This document shows positions 46,164 to 56,302 of a DNA stretch of 64,000 nucleotides, in pieces (the stretch's first letter is position 1; each line of letters starts with the position of its first letter). The stretch comes from Paucibacter sp. KBW04. Lineage in GTDB: Bacteria > Pseudomonadota > Gammaproteobacteria > Burkholderiales > Burkholderiaceae_C. Under the pieces are notes generated by a model. The model did not search any database and was not told the origin of the DNA. It saw nothing but the letters and a program-made list of their open reading frames with translations. Location of the stretch: positions 1 to 64,000 of the forward strand of contig NZ_QAJN01000008.1 in the NCBI RefSeq assembly GCF_003852425.1. The letters run 5' to 3'. A program made the position numbers and the translations under genes.

Positions 46164-47258
46164 TCAGCGGCGCTCCATGGCCAGTTGCTCCACGGTTTGA
46201 TAGGCCTCTTCGTAGCCAAAGGCGCCGGGGCCGACGAGCTGGAGGGCCGCTGCCGTGCGCCACTCGGGCACACAGGGCAGGCCCAAGACGGCCACCCGCA
46301 GGCCATAACGCACTTGTTCCGCGGTGATGGGCTCACCCGTTTCCAGGTCCACGGTGCAGATCAGGTCGGGCGTGCTGGCCAGCACCTTGCCGCCAGCGCG
46401 GGCCATCAAGAACTCGTTTTGATACAGCAGGGTGGCGCTCTGGCCCTCGTACTCGTCCAGGCCGCTGATGCTGGCCTCGCCCTTGCTCCAGCGGCCGTCG
46501 ATCTTGCGCTGCAGGTCGCTGACCTTGCCCTTGAACAAGCAATGCCCCTGGGTCACGCGCACCAGCTCGCGCACCGGGTCCAGATGACGGGCCCTGGCCT
46601 CGAACAAGGCCTGACCGGCCCGCTGCGTCATGCTGATGGAACCCCGCAACAAACTGGCCTTGGCCTGCGCACCGCTCATGGCATACATGGCCGAATAGCA
46701 GCTGCCGCCCATGTCCATGGTGATGGAGCGCACAAAGCGCTCCAGATGGGCGTTGTCTATCGCCTTCAGCACAAAGGTATTGCCCTTCTCATCGGCCAGG
46801 GTCAGGGGCATGGGCGATATGCCTTGCAAGGCGCATAAAGTCATATTGAGCTGCGGGAAGGCCCGGCCCATGGAGTCGGCATCCAGCAGGGGCAGGCCTA
46901 GCTCGGTGGCCACGCTGAAGGGGATCACGCTGTTCAAGCCGCCCACCTCGATGGAGAACAAGGCCTTGACCTTGCGGCCCAGCTTGGCCTCCAGCTCGCG
47001 CAGGGCCGTGATCAGAGGCCCCGTCTCGGCCAAGCGCTCCAGCATCACGGCGGGCGCGCCAATCATGGCAACGGAAGCAATCAAATCCTCGTCGTCCAAA
47101 TCATCCAGGTCGATCATGCGGGTTGGGCCGTACTGGCGTATCGCCCGCTGCGCCAAGAGCTTGCCGATATGCGGGTCGCCGCCGCCACCGGTGCCGTACA
47201 GGGCCGCCCCGATCGCGATGGCGTCGAGGTCTTTCACATCGATGAGCTGGGCCGTCAT
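46164..47258 (-). CDS. DUF917 (S-Me-THD-like) family protein
   Basis: The 364-residue protein belongs to the former DUF917 family (Pfam PF06032): AIAIGAALYGTGGGGDP at the start is its hallmark Gly loop, followed by IEVGGLNSVIPF and DADSMGRAFPQL. From memory, one member has been assigned as an S-methyl thiohydantoin desulfurase in the breakdown of sulfur-containing histidine derivatives; I could not verify this here. The gene commonly accompanies HyuA-type hydantoinases, as here. Its start overlaps the hydantoinase stop by four bases (ATGA), strong coupling that suggests a shared pathway or complex. Confidence 0.88.
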   Translation of the reverse strand: MTAQLIDVKDLDAIAIGAALYGTGGGGDPHIGKLLAQRAIRQYGPTRMIDLDDLDDEDLIASVAMIGAPAVMLERLAETGPLITALRELEAKLGRKVKALFSIEVGGLNSVIPFSVATELGLPLLDADSMGRAFPQLNMTLCALQGISPMPLTLADEKGNTFVLKAIDNAHLERFVRSITMDMGGSCYSAMYAMSGAQAKASLLRGSISMTQRAGQALFEARARHLDPVRELVRVTQGHCLFKGKVSDLQRKIDGRWSKGEASISGLDEYEGQSATLLYQNEFLMARAGGKVLASTPDLICTVDLETGEPITAEQVRYGLRVAVLGLPCVPEWRTAAALQLVGPGAFGYEEAYQTVEQLAMERR

Positions 47259-48811
47259 GCTGTCACTTCCTTTTGCTCGTTCAGATCGCCCACCACGCGG
47301 ACGCGAATGCGGGTGGCGTTGCCGCCGATATAGGCCAGCGCCACGTCTTCAACATCGATCATGCTCAGGCTGCTGGGCTTGGCACCGGCCTGCACCGCGC
47401 GGGCCTCGGCCTCGGCGCGCACCTGCTGGATGGCTTGCTCGCGGGGCACATCGTCCAGCCGTATCACCCGGTCGCTTTCACCGCTGACCTGGGCCATGGC
47501 CGCGCCCACCGCATTGGCGCAGCCGAAATGCGCAGGCACGGTGATGGCCATGCCCTTAAGCTGCGGGCCCAGCAAAATGCTGCCGCCGCCCACCACGATG
47601 ACGGGCAGGGCCTCGGCCGAGGTGCGCATGCGCTCGACGGCGTTGAACACCATGTCCTGCAAGCGGCCATAGCACTGCGCCACCGCCGCCTCGGGCAGCT
47701 GGGCCACGCGCTTTGCATCGCCCAGCTTGGCGACGCCGGCAGCGACGGCGATGTCGGTGGCGGTGAGCGTGTCGCCGCCAAACACCAGGGCCTCGGTGTG
47801 GATGGCATAGCCCACGCTTTGCGGGCCTAGGGACTTGAAATCCGCCGCCACCCGCGAGCCCCCGCCCAAGCCCATGCTGTAGACATCGGGCATGCGGAAA
47901 TTGGTTCTCACCCCGCCGACCTCGACGGCCACGCCGGCCTGGCGCGGGAAGCCGCTCTGCAGCACGCCGACATCCGAGGTGGTGCCGCCTATGTCCACCA
48001 CGATGGCGTCCTTCAGGCCCGACAAAAAGGCCGCGCCGCGCATGGAGTTGGTGGGCCCTGAGGCCACGGTCAAGATGGGATAGCGGGCCGCCATCTCGGC
48101 CGCCATCAGGGTGCCGTCGTTTTGCGTCAGGTAGAAAGGCGCACGGATATCGCTGTCGGCCAAGGCCTGCTTGAAAGCGGCCACCACCTCCAGGCCCAAG
48201 GGCCCCAGGCAGGCGTTCAACAAGGCGGCGTTCTCACGCTCCAACAAACCCAAGCGGCCGATCTGCGAGGACAGGGTGATGCGGGCATCCGGGATCAGCT
48301 CGCGCACCCAGCCGGCCGCCGCCCTCTCCTGCTCGCTATTGAGGATGGAGAAGGCGCAGGAGATGGCCACATCCTTCAGGCCCAGTTCCGCAAACTCCTG
48401 GGCATAGCGGCGAATTTCGGCGGGGTCCAAAATGCCCAGCGGGCGGCCGTCGTACTCATAGCCGCCTTGTGCAAGGCGCCACTGCGGCTTGACCACGGCG
48501 CTGATGTCCTCCGGCCAGTCGCAGCAGGGCGGCAGGCCGCTGGTGGCCGGCAGGCCCAGGCGGATGATGCCCACCTGGGCCAGCTTGCGGCGCTCCACCA
48601 AGGCATTGGTGAACTGGGTCGTTCCAATCATCACGGCGCCTATGCTGGCCTTGTCCACCCCGGCGCCCTGGATCACCTCGCGCAAGGCCTTGACGACCCC
48701 GCTCATCACATCGGCCGTGGTGGCCGTTTTCAAACCAAACAAAACCTCGCGGCCCTGCATGACGACGGCATCGGTATTCGTGCCGCCCACATCTATTCCC
48801 ACTCGAATCAT
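47255..48811 (-). CDS. Hydantoinase/oxoprolinase (HyuA-type) family protein
   Basis: The 518-residue protein starts MIRVGIDVGGTNTDAVVM, the ATP-binding hallmark of the HyuA/oxoprolinase family. VASGPTNSMRGAAF, then VVDIGGTTSDVGVLQSG, then YSMGLGGGSRV follow later. The family opens five-membered cyclic amides (hydantoins, 5-oxoproline and relatives) at the cost of ATP. Normally a HyuB partner is encoded next to HyuA; here the adjacent gene is DUF917 instead and no HyuB is present. AGGGGAAG precedes the ATG at 48811, 14 bases after the receptor stop. The exact substrate is not visible from sequence. Confidence 0.9.
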   Translation of the reverse strand: MIRVGIDVGGTNTDAVVMQGREVLFGLKTATTADVMSGVVKALREVIQGAGVDKASIGAVMIGTTQFTNALVERRKLAQVGIIRLGLPATSGLPPCCDWPEDISAVVKPQWRLAQGGYEYDGRPLGILDPAEIRRYAQEFAELGLKDVAISCAFSILNSEQERAAAGWVRELIPDARITLSSQIGRLGLLERENAALLNACLGPLGLEVVAAFKQALADSDIRAPFYLTQNDGTLMAAEMAARYPILTVASGPTNSMRGAAFLSGLKDAIVVDIGGTTSDVGVLQSGFPRQAGVAVEVGGVRTNFRMPDVYSMGLGGGSRVAADFKSLGPQSVGYAIHTEALVFGGDTLTATDIAVAAGVAKLGDAKRVAQLPEAAVAQCYGRLQDMVFNAVERMRTSAEALPVIVVGGGSILLGPQLKGMAITVPAHFGCANAVGAAMAQVSGESDRVIRLDDVPREQAIQQVRAEAEARAVQAGAKPSSLSMIDVEDVALAYIGGNATRIRVRVVGDLNEQKEVTA

Positions 48812-48825
48812 GACTTCCCCTGTGT

Positions 48826-50982
48826 TCAATCAAAGCGGTACTTGAGTTCCAGGCCATAGGTCCGCCCGCTGGCCAGGGAGCCCAGGTCATAGGGCAGGCC
48901 GCTATAGGCCGCGCTGTTGTAGTCGGCGTAGTAACGCTTGTCGGCCAGGTTCTTGCCCTCCAGCGTGAGTGACCAGCGATCGCGGGCGTCGCGCAGGCTC
49001 AGGCGCAGGCCCAGCAGATCCAGGGCCGGCGAGACGGCCGCGTTGTCGGGGTGCCAGTACTTTTGGTCGCGGTGCTCATAGTCCAAGCGCATCGAGCCCA
49101 TCAGGCCCGCGCCCAGGGCCTGGCTGTACTGCAGGCCCAGATTGAGCTTGAAGGGCACGTTCTTGGGCGTGTGCTTGCCCTCGTTCGCGGCGTTGATGCT
49201 GTCCTTGGCAATGATGCTGTGGGTCATGCCAAGGCCACCGTCCAGCTCCAGGCCTTTGAAGGGCAGGTAGCGGAAGTCCATGTCCAGGCCGCGAATATTG
49301 ACCTTGTCGAGGTTGGCAATGACTTGCGAGCCGGACTTGATGTCCACATAGAAATACTGGAAGTCCTTGGACTGCGAGGCAAAGGCCGCCACATTGAACA
49401 AGAGGCGCCCGTCCAGGCCCACCATCTTGCTGCCCAGCTCCGCATTGCTGAGCGACTCGGGCCTGAAGCTGGCCAGGCCCGGTGCATTGAAGCCGCCCGA
49501 GCGGAAGCCGGTGCTCAGCGTGCCGTAGACCAGATCGTCACGGCCGAGTTTGCGCGTCAAGGTGAGCTTGGGCTGCCATTTGGAATAGCTCGCCTCCCGC
49601 ATGCCCCCACCAATCAAGTCCTGTTGCTCGCGCTGGTCGCGGTCATAGCGCAGGGCGGTCGACAGGGTCAGTGCCGGGTTGAAGTCGTAGTCCAGCTGGC
49701 CGAACAGGGCCGAGGCCTTGTTATGGCTGCGCTCAGAGAGATTGACGATCACCTTGCTGGTGTCGTCAAACTGATCGTTGCTGCCATCGGTGTCGACAAA
49801 CACCCGGGTCTCCAGGTCTTTGCGCGTGTCCAGGTAGTAGAGGCCGGCGATCCAGCGCAGCGGCTGATCGGCCGGCGAGGTCAGGCGCAGCTCCTGGCTG
49901 GTCAGCTGTACGCTGCGGTTCTGGCCCTGGCCGGCCTGGAAGCCCAGGCCCAGAAAGCCTTTGGGCAGATCCACCGGATTGGAGAAATCGATATCGCCCC
50001 GGTAGTTCTCCACCAGCTTGGTGCGGCTGGTGATGGAGCTGAGCGTGCCCAGGGCCAGATCGGCCTCCACCTTGGCGCTGAAGTCGCGCGTGCTGCCCCA
50101 GGTCTTGCCCAGCATGTTTTCCTTTGGCGCGACGATGTCGGCCGGATTCTTGCTCTGCACAATGCTGTCCCAGGTGGCGGGGCCGCGCAGATCGGTGGCG
50201 CTGGCGCGCAGATCGATTTGCACGCTTTCGCTGGGCCGCAGCAGCAGGCGGGCGCGCAGGGAGTCGTCTTTGTCGATGGCGTCCAAGGGCTGGTTCAAGA
50301 AGGTGTTTTGAATCAGGCCGTCGCCGCGCTTGCTTTGGCCCACCAAGCGGTACAGCGCCACCCCCTCTTTCAGCGCGCCGCTGATGCCGCCGGTCAGCTC
50401 GCGCGTCTTGCCATTGCCCAGGCCCAGACCGACAAAACCCTCGAACTTATCGCTGGGCGCCTTGGTCTCGATATTGATGGCGCCGCCTATGGCATTGCGG
50501 CCGTACAGCGCCCCTTGCGGGCCTTTCAAGACCTCGATGCGCTCGATGTCGAACAAGCTCATCTTGAGCTGCTTCTGATCGTTTTGCGGCACGCCATCGA
50601 TCACCACCGCCACCGGCGAATCGGCGTTATTGATCTGGGTGACACCGCGCAAGACCACAAAGGAATTGCCGTAGGTGAAGGAGTTGTCGAAGGACATATT
50701 GGGCGTCAGATTGATGAAGTCCTGGGTGCTCTTGATGCCCATGGACTCGATCTGCTTGCTTGAGAAAGCCTTCACCGCCACCGGCACATCCTGCAAGCGC
50801 TCCAGGCGGCGCTGGGCGCTGACGACCACCGTCTCCAGCTTGGCGGCCCCCTCCTCCGTGGCAGGCTTGGCGGGCTCGGGGCTGCTGGCCTGGGCCCAGG
50901 CCATGGACGAGGCGCAGGCAGCGCTGAGTGCCAGCAGGGCGACGGTGAGGGGGCGGGCTTGGCTCGGGAAGGATGACTGCAT
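48826..50982 (-). CDS. TonB-dependent outer-membrane receptor, first gene of the hydantoinase-type operon
   Basis: The 718-residue protein has a signal peptide (MQSSFPSQARPLTVALLALS...AWA), a plug domain with ETVVVSAQRRLERLQDVPVA and RIEVLKGPQGALYGRNAIGG, and a beta-barrel with an aromatic C-terminus (YGLELKYRFD). The plug starts with a TonB-box-like TVVVSAQR. It heads the catabolic operon (hydantoinase 14 bases downstream) and so probably imports the operon's substrate. It is not closely similar in the barrel to the two paralogous receptors elsewhere in the window. The ATG at 50982 fits the signal peptide; the frame is open further upstream. Confidence 0.92.
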   Translation of the reverse strand: MQSSFPSQARPLTVALLALSAACASSMAWAQASSPEPAKPATEEGAAKLETVVVSAQRRLERLQDVPVAVKAFSSKQIESMGIKSTQDFINLTPNMSFDNSFTYGNSFVVLRGVTQINNADSPVAVVIDGVPQNDQKQLKMSLFDIERIEVLKGPQGALYGRNAIGGAINIETKAPSDKFEGFVGLGLGNGKTRELTGGISGALKEGVALYRLVGQSKRGDGLIQNTFLNQPLDAIDKDDSLRARLLLRPSESVQIDLRASATDLRGPATWDSIVQSKNPADIVAPKENMLGKTWGSTRDFSAKVEADLALGTLSSITSRTKLVENYRGDIDFSNPVDLPKGFLGLGFQAGQGQNRSVQLTSQELRLTSPADQPLRWIAGLYYLDTRKDLETRVFVDTDGSNDQFDDTSKVIVNLSERSHNKASALFGQLDYDFNPALTLSTALRYDRDQREQQDLIGGGMREASYSKWQPKLTLTRKLGRDDLVYGTLSTGFRSGGFNAPGLASFRPESLSNAELGSKMVGLDGRLLFNVAAFASQSKDFQYFYVDIKSGSQVIANLDKVNIRGLDMDFRYLPFKGLELDGGLGMTHSIIAKDSINAANEGKHTPKNVPFKLNLGLQYSQALGAGLMGSMRLDYEHRDQKYWHPDNAAVSPALDLLGLRLSLRDARDRWSLTLEGKNLADKRYYADYNSAAYSGLPYDLGSLASGRTYGLELKYRFD

Positions 50983-51134
50983 GAATGACTCCGTGAAGCG
51001 GTAGACCAGGGGCTTGAGGCTTGGGCCCAAGTCTGTGCGCAAGGCCCTTCGCTCACAACGCAGGCCACGGGGGGGAAGGGCCTGAAAAACGGGGGATGGG
51101 GCTAACCCTGGGGCCGTGAACCCGCGGCGGCGCC

Positions 51135-53855
51135 ATGCAAAAATGCGCCGCAAACTCGCCTCAAGCCATGCCCGCAGAACGAAGCCTACGTTTCGAGCCC
51201 ATCGTCCATATCGACGAGGCCTTGTGGCGGCAGCGGGTGATGGCGCAGATCAGCGCGGCCGCCCCCGCCTCGGCGCGGCTGACCCTGCTGAGCGCACCGG
51301 CCGGCTTTGGCAAGACCACGGTGTTGGCCCAGATGGCCAGCCAAGCCCGCCAAGCCGGCCAGCAAGTGGCCTGGCTCAACTGCGATGAGCGCGACAAAGA
51401 CCCCGCCATGTTTGCCAGCAGCCTGGGCGCGGCGCTGGCGCGCCAAGACCTGGGCAGCGGGCCGCATGAAAGCTTGCCCAGCCTCGGCCTGAGCGAGCGC
51501 ATCGACGGCCTCCAACAGCCCCTGCTGCTGTGCATCGACGCCTACGAGCGCGCCTCCAGCCCGGAGGTGGACGGCATGATGGAGCAATTGGCCTGGGCGG
51601 CCCCGGCCAAGCTAGGCATCGTGCTGGCCAGCCGCGAGCCGCCCCATCACCACCTCACCCGCCTGCAACTGGCGGGCAAGCTGCGCATCGTGGACGCGGA
51701 GCTGTTGCGTTTCAATCGCGAGGAGGCCATGGCCTTGCTGGGCAACGCCATGCCCGCGCCCGCCGCCGCTCAGATGGCGGCCTATGCCGATGGCTGGGCT
51801 TTTGCACTGCAGCTGCTGCGCCTGCGCGCCAGCGCCGGAGGGCAGGCGCTGCCGACGCTGAGTCGGGAGACCTCGCAAATCAAGATCCCGCGCCGCCAAA
51901 TCTTTGACTACCTGGCCAACGAGGTGCTGGCCACCCTGCCCCTCGCCTTGCTGGAGTTCCTCAGCGATGTGGCCGTGCTGGAGCAGGTGAATGTGGCGGC
52001 CGCCAACGGCTTGCGCGAGCGCCAGGACAGCCTGGGCTTTATCCGCGAGCTGACCCGCATCCGGCCCGTGGCCGTGGTGGACGAGCAGAGCTGGTCGGCC
52101 CGCCTTCACCCCTTGCTGCGCGAGTATCTGATCGACGCCCTGGAGCTGGCCCAGCCCGGCCGTGTTGCCCAGCTGCATCTGCGTGCGGCCCAGCATCTGG
52201 CACAGCAAGGCCAGCTGCACGAGGCGGTGGGCCACGCCGTGGCCGGCGGGCGTTTGGATCTGGGCGCTGACATCATCGAGCAGGCCGGTGCCTTCAGACT
52301 GTTCGCCGACGAAGGCGAGGTCAGGCTGCGCCTGATGCTGCAGCAGCTGCCCGAGGCCACCTTGCGCCGCCGCCCGCGCCTGCACCTCTTGCAACTGATG
52401 CACCAGGCCCTGGAGGGCGGGCCGGCCAGCACCTTGCATGAGTTCGAGCGCCTGGAGCAGCAGATCCGCGCCGCCGATACCCCGGCCGAGGACCCGGCGC
52501 GCTTCGATCTGGAGATCGTGCGTTGCACCATGTTGATCAACGCCTCCTCGCACCAGCTGTTTTTCTCGCCCTGGTCGGTGTTGGACCAAGGCATACGCCT
52601 GGCGCGCGCCCATGCCGCCGAAGATGAACGTTTGCTGGCCTGCACCGTCTCCATCGAGATCTGGTTTCTGCACCGCTATGGCCCCATCGCCCGCTGCGAA
52701 CGCCGCATCCGCGAGATGGAGGCCTTGTCCGAGCATGGCGCCTACACCCATAACAGCCCTTGGATCCCCATGTACCACGCCCGCACCGCCCTGGCCCAGG
52801 GTGAGCTGGCCCGGGCCGAGAGCTATATCCGCCAGACCCTGCACCAGGACGACAACTTCCTTAACTTCCGCCAAGACTCGCTCAGCCAGCTGGTGCAGGC
52901 CCTGCTGGGTCAGCTGGCCTATCTGCGCGGCGAGCTGGAGCTGGCGCGCGAGCATCTGGCCGCCGTGCCCAGCGCCCAGGTGCGCCTGCTGGAGATCTTG
53001 CACGGCAGCCATGTGGAGCTGGCCTTGTGCGAGTTCGCGCTGGGCCACGCGGAGCAGGCCATGGCCCAGCTGCAGGTGGCGCGGCAGCTGGCCTTTGAGG
53101 AGAACCTGCCCCAGCTGGAGGTCTTAGCCGGTGCGGCCGAGCTGGAATTGCTGGCGCGCAGCGGCGACGCCCAGGCTTACCGGGCCCTGGCCACGCGCAT
53201 CAAGCTCGATGAGTTGTGGGCGCGTGCCCAGGAGCCCTTTGCCCTGCCCTGGGTCTTGGTGTTGGCCTTGGCGCGCGCGCGGTACTTTCTTCATATGGCC
53301 GAGGCCGAGGCGCAAGCCGCGGCCCAGGTGGCCGATCAACTGGAGAGCCTGGCCCAGGCCAGCGGTCAGCGCTTGGGTGAGCTGTGTGCTCTTTTGATGC
53401 GGGCCCGCGCCCTCTCGGGCCTGGAGCCCGGCCGCCAGCAAGAAGCCCAGCGCAGCCTGGCTCAAGCCTTGAGCCTGGGCGCGCAAAGCGCCGTGGTGCA
53501 AAGCTTCATCGACTTCGGTGCCGAGTTAATCACCCTGCTGCGCAGCTGGCTGGCCGGCCAGGACGCAAGCGGCCGAGCGACGCCCGAGCTGCTCTGGGCC
53601 CAGCAGCTGGTGCAGATTTGGGAGCAGCGCTTTCGCGAGCGCGCCCAGGGTGCGGTGGCCAGCCTGCTGACCCCACGCGAGATCGATGTGTTGTGCGAAC
53701 TGGCCAAGGACCACGCCACCAAGCTGATCGCCAAAAACCTCTTGCTCTCGCCCGAGACGGTGAAGCACCACCTCAAGGCCATCTTCGGCAAGCTAGGCGT
53801 GCGCAGCCGCGAAGAGGCCATACTGGCGGCCCGTAAACGAGCGATCCTGCCTTGA
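51135..53855 (+). CDS. MalT-like ATP-dependent LuxR-family transcriptional activator
   Basis: The ~906-residue STAND-type regulator has an N-terminal NTPase (Walker A APAGFGKT near residue 54-61, from a candidate ATG at 51135; a second ATG lies at 51168), a long TPR-like helical region, and a C-terminal LuxR helix-turn-helix ([20 protein letters not shown], then [14 protein letters not shown]). MalT relatives are activated by ATP plus a small inducer and switch on uptake or catabolic operons. It is divergent from the TonB-receptor operon, its likely target. An AGGCCCTT/AAGGGCCT inverted repeat at 51042-51083 lies in the shared control region. Confidence 0.9.
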   Translation: MQKCAANSPQAMPAERSLRFEPIVHIDEALWRQRVMAQISAAAPASARLTLLSAPAGFGKTTVLAQMASQARQAGQQVAWLNCDERDKDPAMFASSLGAALARQDLGSGPHESLPSLGLSERIDGLQQPLLLCIDAYERASSPEVDGMMEQLAWAAPAKLGIVLASREPPHHHLTRLQLAGKLRIVDAELLRFNREEAMALLGNAMPAPAAAQMAAYADGWAFALQLLRLRASAGGQALPTLSRETSQIKIPRRQIFDYLANEVLATLPLALLEFLSDVAVLEQVNVAAANGLRERQDSLGFIRELTRIRPVAVVDEQSWSARLHPLLREYLIDALELAQPGRVAQLHLRAAQHLAQQGQLHEAVGHAVAGGRLDLGADIIEQAGAFRLFADEGEVRLRLMLQQLPEATLRRRPRLHLLQLMHQALEGGPASTLHEFERLEQQIRAADTPAEDPARFDLEIVRCTMLINASSHQLFFSPWSVLDQGIRLARAHAAEDERLLACTVSIEIWFLHRYGPIARCERRIREMEALSEHGAYTHNSPWIPMYHARTALAQGELARAESYIRQTLHQDDNFLNFRQDSLSQLVQALLGQLAYLRGELELAREHLAAVPSAQVRLLEILHGSHVELALCEFALGHAEQAMAQLQVARQLAFEENLPQLEVLAGAAELELLARSGDAQAYRALATRIKLDELWARAQEPFALPWVLVLALARARYFLHMAEAEAQAAAQVADQLESLAQASGQRLGELCALLMRARALSGLEPGRQQEAQRSLAQALSLGAQSAVVQSFIDFGAELITLLRSWLAGQDASGRATPELLWAQQLVQIWEQRFRERAQGAVASLLTPREIDVLCELAKDHATKLIAKNLLLSPETVKHHLKAIFGKLGVRSREEAILAARKRAILP

Positions 53856-54241
53856 CCGAAACTCATCGCCTTAGCCGCCCGCTCTGGCAGCGCCTTCTTT
53901 GGGTGCTGGCCGGCTGCACAAGCCTGGGCTTGGGGCTGATCGGCATCGTCCTGCCCTTGCTGCCCACCACGCCTTTTGTGCTGCTGGCAGCGTTTTGCTT
54001 CGCACGCGGCAGTGCCCGCTTTGAGCATTGGCTGCTGAATCACCCACGCCTGGGGCCGCCCATCCTGGCCTGGCGGCGCGAGCACGCCCTGCCGCTGCGC
54101 GCCAAGCAGCTGGCCTGGAGCATGATGGCCGTGGGCAGCGCCTGGTCGGCCTGGGTCTTGCCGGGGGCTTGGGCCGCCCTGCCGCCCACGATCTGTGCGG
54201 CGGTCGCGTTCTGGATGTGGCGGCTGCCGACCAAGGGTTGA
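53852..54241 (+). CDS. YbaN-like (DUF454) inner-membrane protein
   Basis: The 129-residue protein has two or three transmembrane helices and the DUF454 pattern: [20 protein letters not shown], then [17 protein letters not shown] with the following basic [14 protein letters not shown], then a C-terminal hydrophobic helix. Its function is unknown. The TTG start at 53852 overlaps the TGA of the MalT-like gene by two bases, so it is translated by coupling. It ends one base before the convergent response-regulator stop. Confidence 0.88.
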   Translation: MTETHRLSRPLWQRLLWVLAGCTSLGLGLIGIVLPLLPTTPFVLLAAFCFARGSARFEHWLLNHPRLGPPILAWRREHALPLRAKQLAWSMMAVGSAWSAWVLPGAWAALPPTICAAVAFWMWRLPTKG

Positions 54242-54242
54242 A

Positions 54243-54881
54243 CTAGAACGTCCGCGCGTGCTCGACGGCGTACTTGATCAGCTCCGCCTGCCCCTCCAGG
54301 CCCAGCTTGCGTTTGATGCTCTGACGGTGCGTCTCGACGGTACGCACGCTCAGGTCCAGGGCCTTGGCGATTTGCTTGCTCGATTCACCCCGCGCCAAGG
54401 CGGAGAGGATCTCGCTCTCGCGTGGTGAAAGCATGGGCCGCGGCTGCTGGTTGCGGAACAAGCGCTTGGACAGGGCCTCGCTGAGAAAGGTGCCGCCGGC
54501 CGCCACGGCATCGATGGCCGCCACGATCTCGCTGGCCGGGGCGTCTTTCAGCACATAGCCGCGCGCGCCGGCCTGCAGGGCACGCTGCACATACTCGGGG
54601 TTGTCGTACATGCTGAACATCAGCACGCGCAGGCCCGGCTCCCGCGCCAGCATGGCCTGGGTCAGCTCGATGCCGTTTTGAATCTCGCCCCTGGCCTTGA
54701 GGCCCACATCCATCAAGACCACCGTGGGCGCGCAGCTGCTCAGGCAGGCCAGGGCCTCCTGGGGCTCGCCCGCCTCAGCCACCACCTCCAGATGAGCCAC
54801 GCTGCTCAGGCGTGAACGCAGGCCTTCGCGCACCATGGGGTGGTCGTCCACCAGCAGGATGCGAATCTGAGCGGCGCTCAT
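54243..54881 (-). CDS. NarL/FixJ-family response regulator
   Basis: The 212-residue protein has a receiver domain (DDHPMVREG at the start, phospho-acceptor D58 in LMDVGL, and a K in LKDAPAS) and a LuxR helix-turn-helix (LSPRESEILSALARGESSKQ, then DLSVRTVETHRQSIKRKLGL). It is co-transcribed with and overlaps the kinase gene by four bases (ATGA). The pair is a two-component system sensing a periplasmic signal. Its targets are unknown; a nearby candidate would be the YbaN-like or HiPIP region, but nothing links them directly. Confidence 0.94.
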   Translation of the reverse strand: MSAAQIRILLVDDHPMVREGLRSRLSSVAHLEVVAEAGEPQEALACLSSCAPTVVLMDVGLKARGEIQNGIELTQAMLAREPGLRVLMFSMYDNPEYVQRALQAGARGYVLKDAPASEIVAAIDAVAAGGTFLSEALSKRLFRNQQPRPMLSPRESEILSALARGESSKQIAKALDLSVRTVETHRQSIKRKLGLEGQAELIKYAVEHARTF

Positions 54882-56302
54882 GCGGCCGCCAGTTTCTGCA
54901 GCACGGCCAAGGGCACGAAAGCCTGGATTTGCGTGCCGTGGCCGGGCGCGGAGCTGATGAGCAGGCGGCCGCCGATGGCATCCAGGCGCTCGCGCATATT
55001 GCGCAGGCCTATGCCTAGCGATGGGTTTTGATGCACGGCCAGGGTGTCAAAGCCGCAGCCGTTGTCGGTCACGCTCATGCGCAGCTCGCCTTTTTCCTCG
55101 TCAATACACAGGGCCAGATCGACCTGGGCGGCCCGGGAATGCTTGGCCATATTGGTCAGGCTCTCCTGGGCCACACGGAACAAGACGGTCTTGACCACCT
55201 CGGGCAGTTCGCGCAAGAGCGCCTCCGGCCCTTCGATGCGCACACCCACCTGGGCGCCGCCGGCCTGGTCGAACTCATGGCCCAGATGCTGCAAGGCGGC
55301 CGGCAGACCCAAATTGTCCAGCAGGGCCGGGCGCAGGCGATGCGAGATGCGCCTGACCTCGCCCAGGCTGGCGTTGAGCCGACCCAGGGCCTTGGCCAAG
55401 GTGCCGGCCGTGGCTTCGGCTGCGCTATGGCTGGCCGATTCGGCCGCCGCCTCTACCAGCAGCTTGGTCGAGACCAGGGTCTGGCTGACCCCGTCGTGCA
55501 ACTCGCGAGCCAGATGAGCGCGCTCGTCCTCCTGCGACTGCACGACCTGGCGGGCCAGCAGGCGAAGCTTGGTCTCGGCCACCCGCTGCTCGCTGAAATT
55601 CAGCAAGAGGCCGGTGGCGCTGATCAGGCCCACGCCGAACACGGCGATGCCCGCGATCCACAACATGGTGGTGGCGATATTGGCGCTGGCCTCGCGGTCC
55701 AGCTGGGCCATGGTGGCCTGGATGCCATCGAGGTAAAGACCGGTGCCCACCATCCAATGCCAGCGCTCCAGCGCGATCACATAGCCCAGCTTGGGCGCCG
55801 CTTGGCCGCTGGAGGGCTTGCGCCATGCGTAGTCCACAAAGCCGCCACCCTGGCGGGCCTGGGCAATCAGTTGCTGGATGGTCGGGCGGCCCTGGGCATC
55901 ACGCTGTTCCCAGAGATTGCGGCCCACCAGCTCGGGCTGGCGGGAATGCATCAAGACCGTGCCGTCCAGGTCGTAGACGAAGAAATAACCGTCAGGTCCA
56001 TAGTCCAGCGAGGCCAGCAGCTTGAGCGCCTGGGCGCGATCGGCCGCGTCCGAGCCCTTGCGCTCGTACAGCGGCTGCACGGTGCTGACGGCCAGGGCCA
56101 CATAGTTTTGCAGCTCGGCCCGGCGCGCATCCATATAGGCCCGCTGCACCAGGGCATGCTCGCGCTCGACCAGATGGCGCTCCTGCTGGCGCACCGCCAC
56201 GGCCAGCAGGGCCAGGGAAGCGACCAGGGGCAGGACGGCCAAGAGAATGATCTTGCTGCGCAAACGCATGGAAGAGGGCAGGGGCATGGCGCAATTGTCC
56301 AT
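54878..56302 (-). CDS. Sensor histidine kinase with single Cache domain
   Basis: The 474-residue protein has a first membrane helix (about 17-37), a periplasmic single-Cache domain (about 40-200; GYFFVYDLDGTVLMHSRQP and WHWMVGTGLYLDGIQ), a second helix (~210-232) and a HisKA_3 domain with the phosphorylated His269 in ARELHDG. A HATPase domain (FRVAQESLTNMAKHSRA, DNGCGF, then GIGLRNMRERLDAIGG) follows. Cache domains of this kind bind small carboxylates, amino acids or related ligands. It partners with the downstream NarL-type regulator. Starts at 56302 or at one of two in-frame ATGs within 35 bases are possible. Confidence 0.93.
   Translation of the reverse strand: MDNCAMPLPSSMRLRSKIILLAVLPLVASLALLAVAVRQQERHLVEREHALVQRAYMDARRAELQNYVALAVSTVQPLYERKGSDAADRAQALKLLASLDYGPDGYFFVYDLDGTVLMHSRQPELVGRNLWEQRDAQGRPTIQQLIAQARQGGGFVDYAWRKPSSGQAAPKLGYVIALERWHWMVGTGLYLDGIQATMAQLDREASANIATTMLWIAGIAVFGVGLISATGLLLNFSEQRVAETKLRLLARQVVQSQEDERAHLARELHDGVSQTLVSTKLLVEAAAESASHSAAEATAGTLAKALGRLNASLGEVRRISHRLRPALLDNLGLPAALQHLGHEFDQAGGAQVGVRIEGPEALLRELPEVVKTVLFRVAQESLTNMAKHSRAAQVDLALCIDEEKGELRMSVTDNGCGFDTLAVHQNPSLGIGLRNMRERLDAIGGRLLISSAPGHGTQIQAFVPLAVLQKLAAA

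Noticed and set aside
51042-51083. Terminator in the MalT/TonB divergent region
   Set aside because: The AGGCCCTT/AAGGGCCT arms are 26 bases apart with no T-run; kept only as a possible operator.
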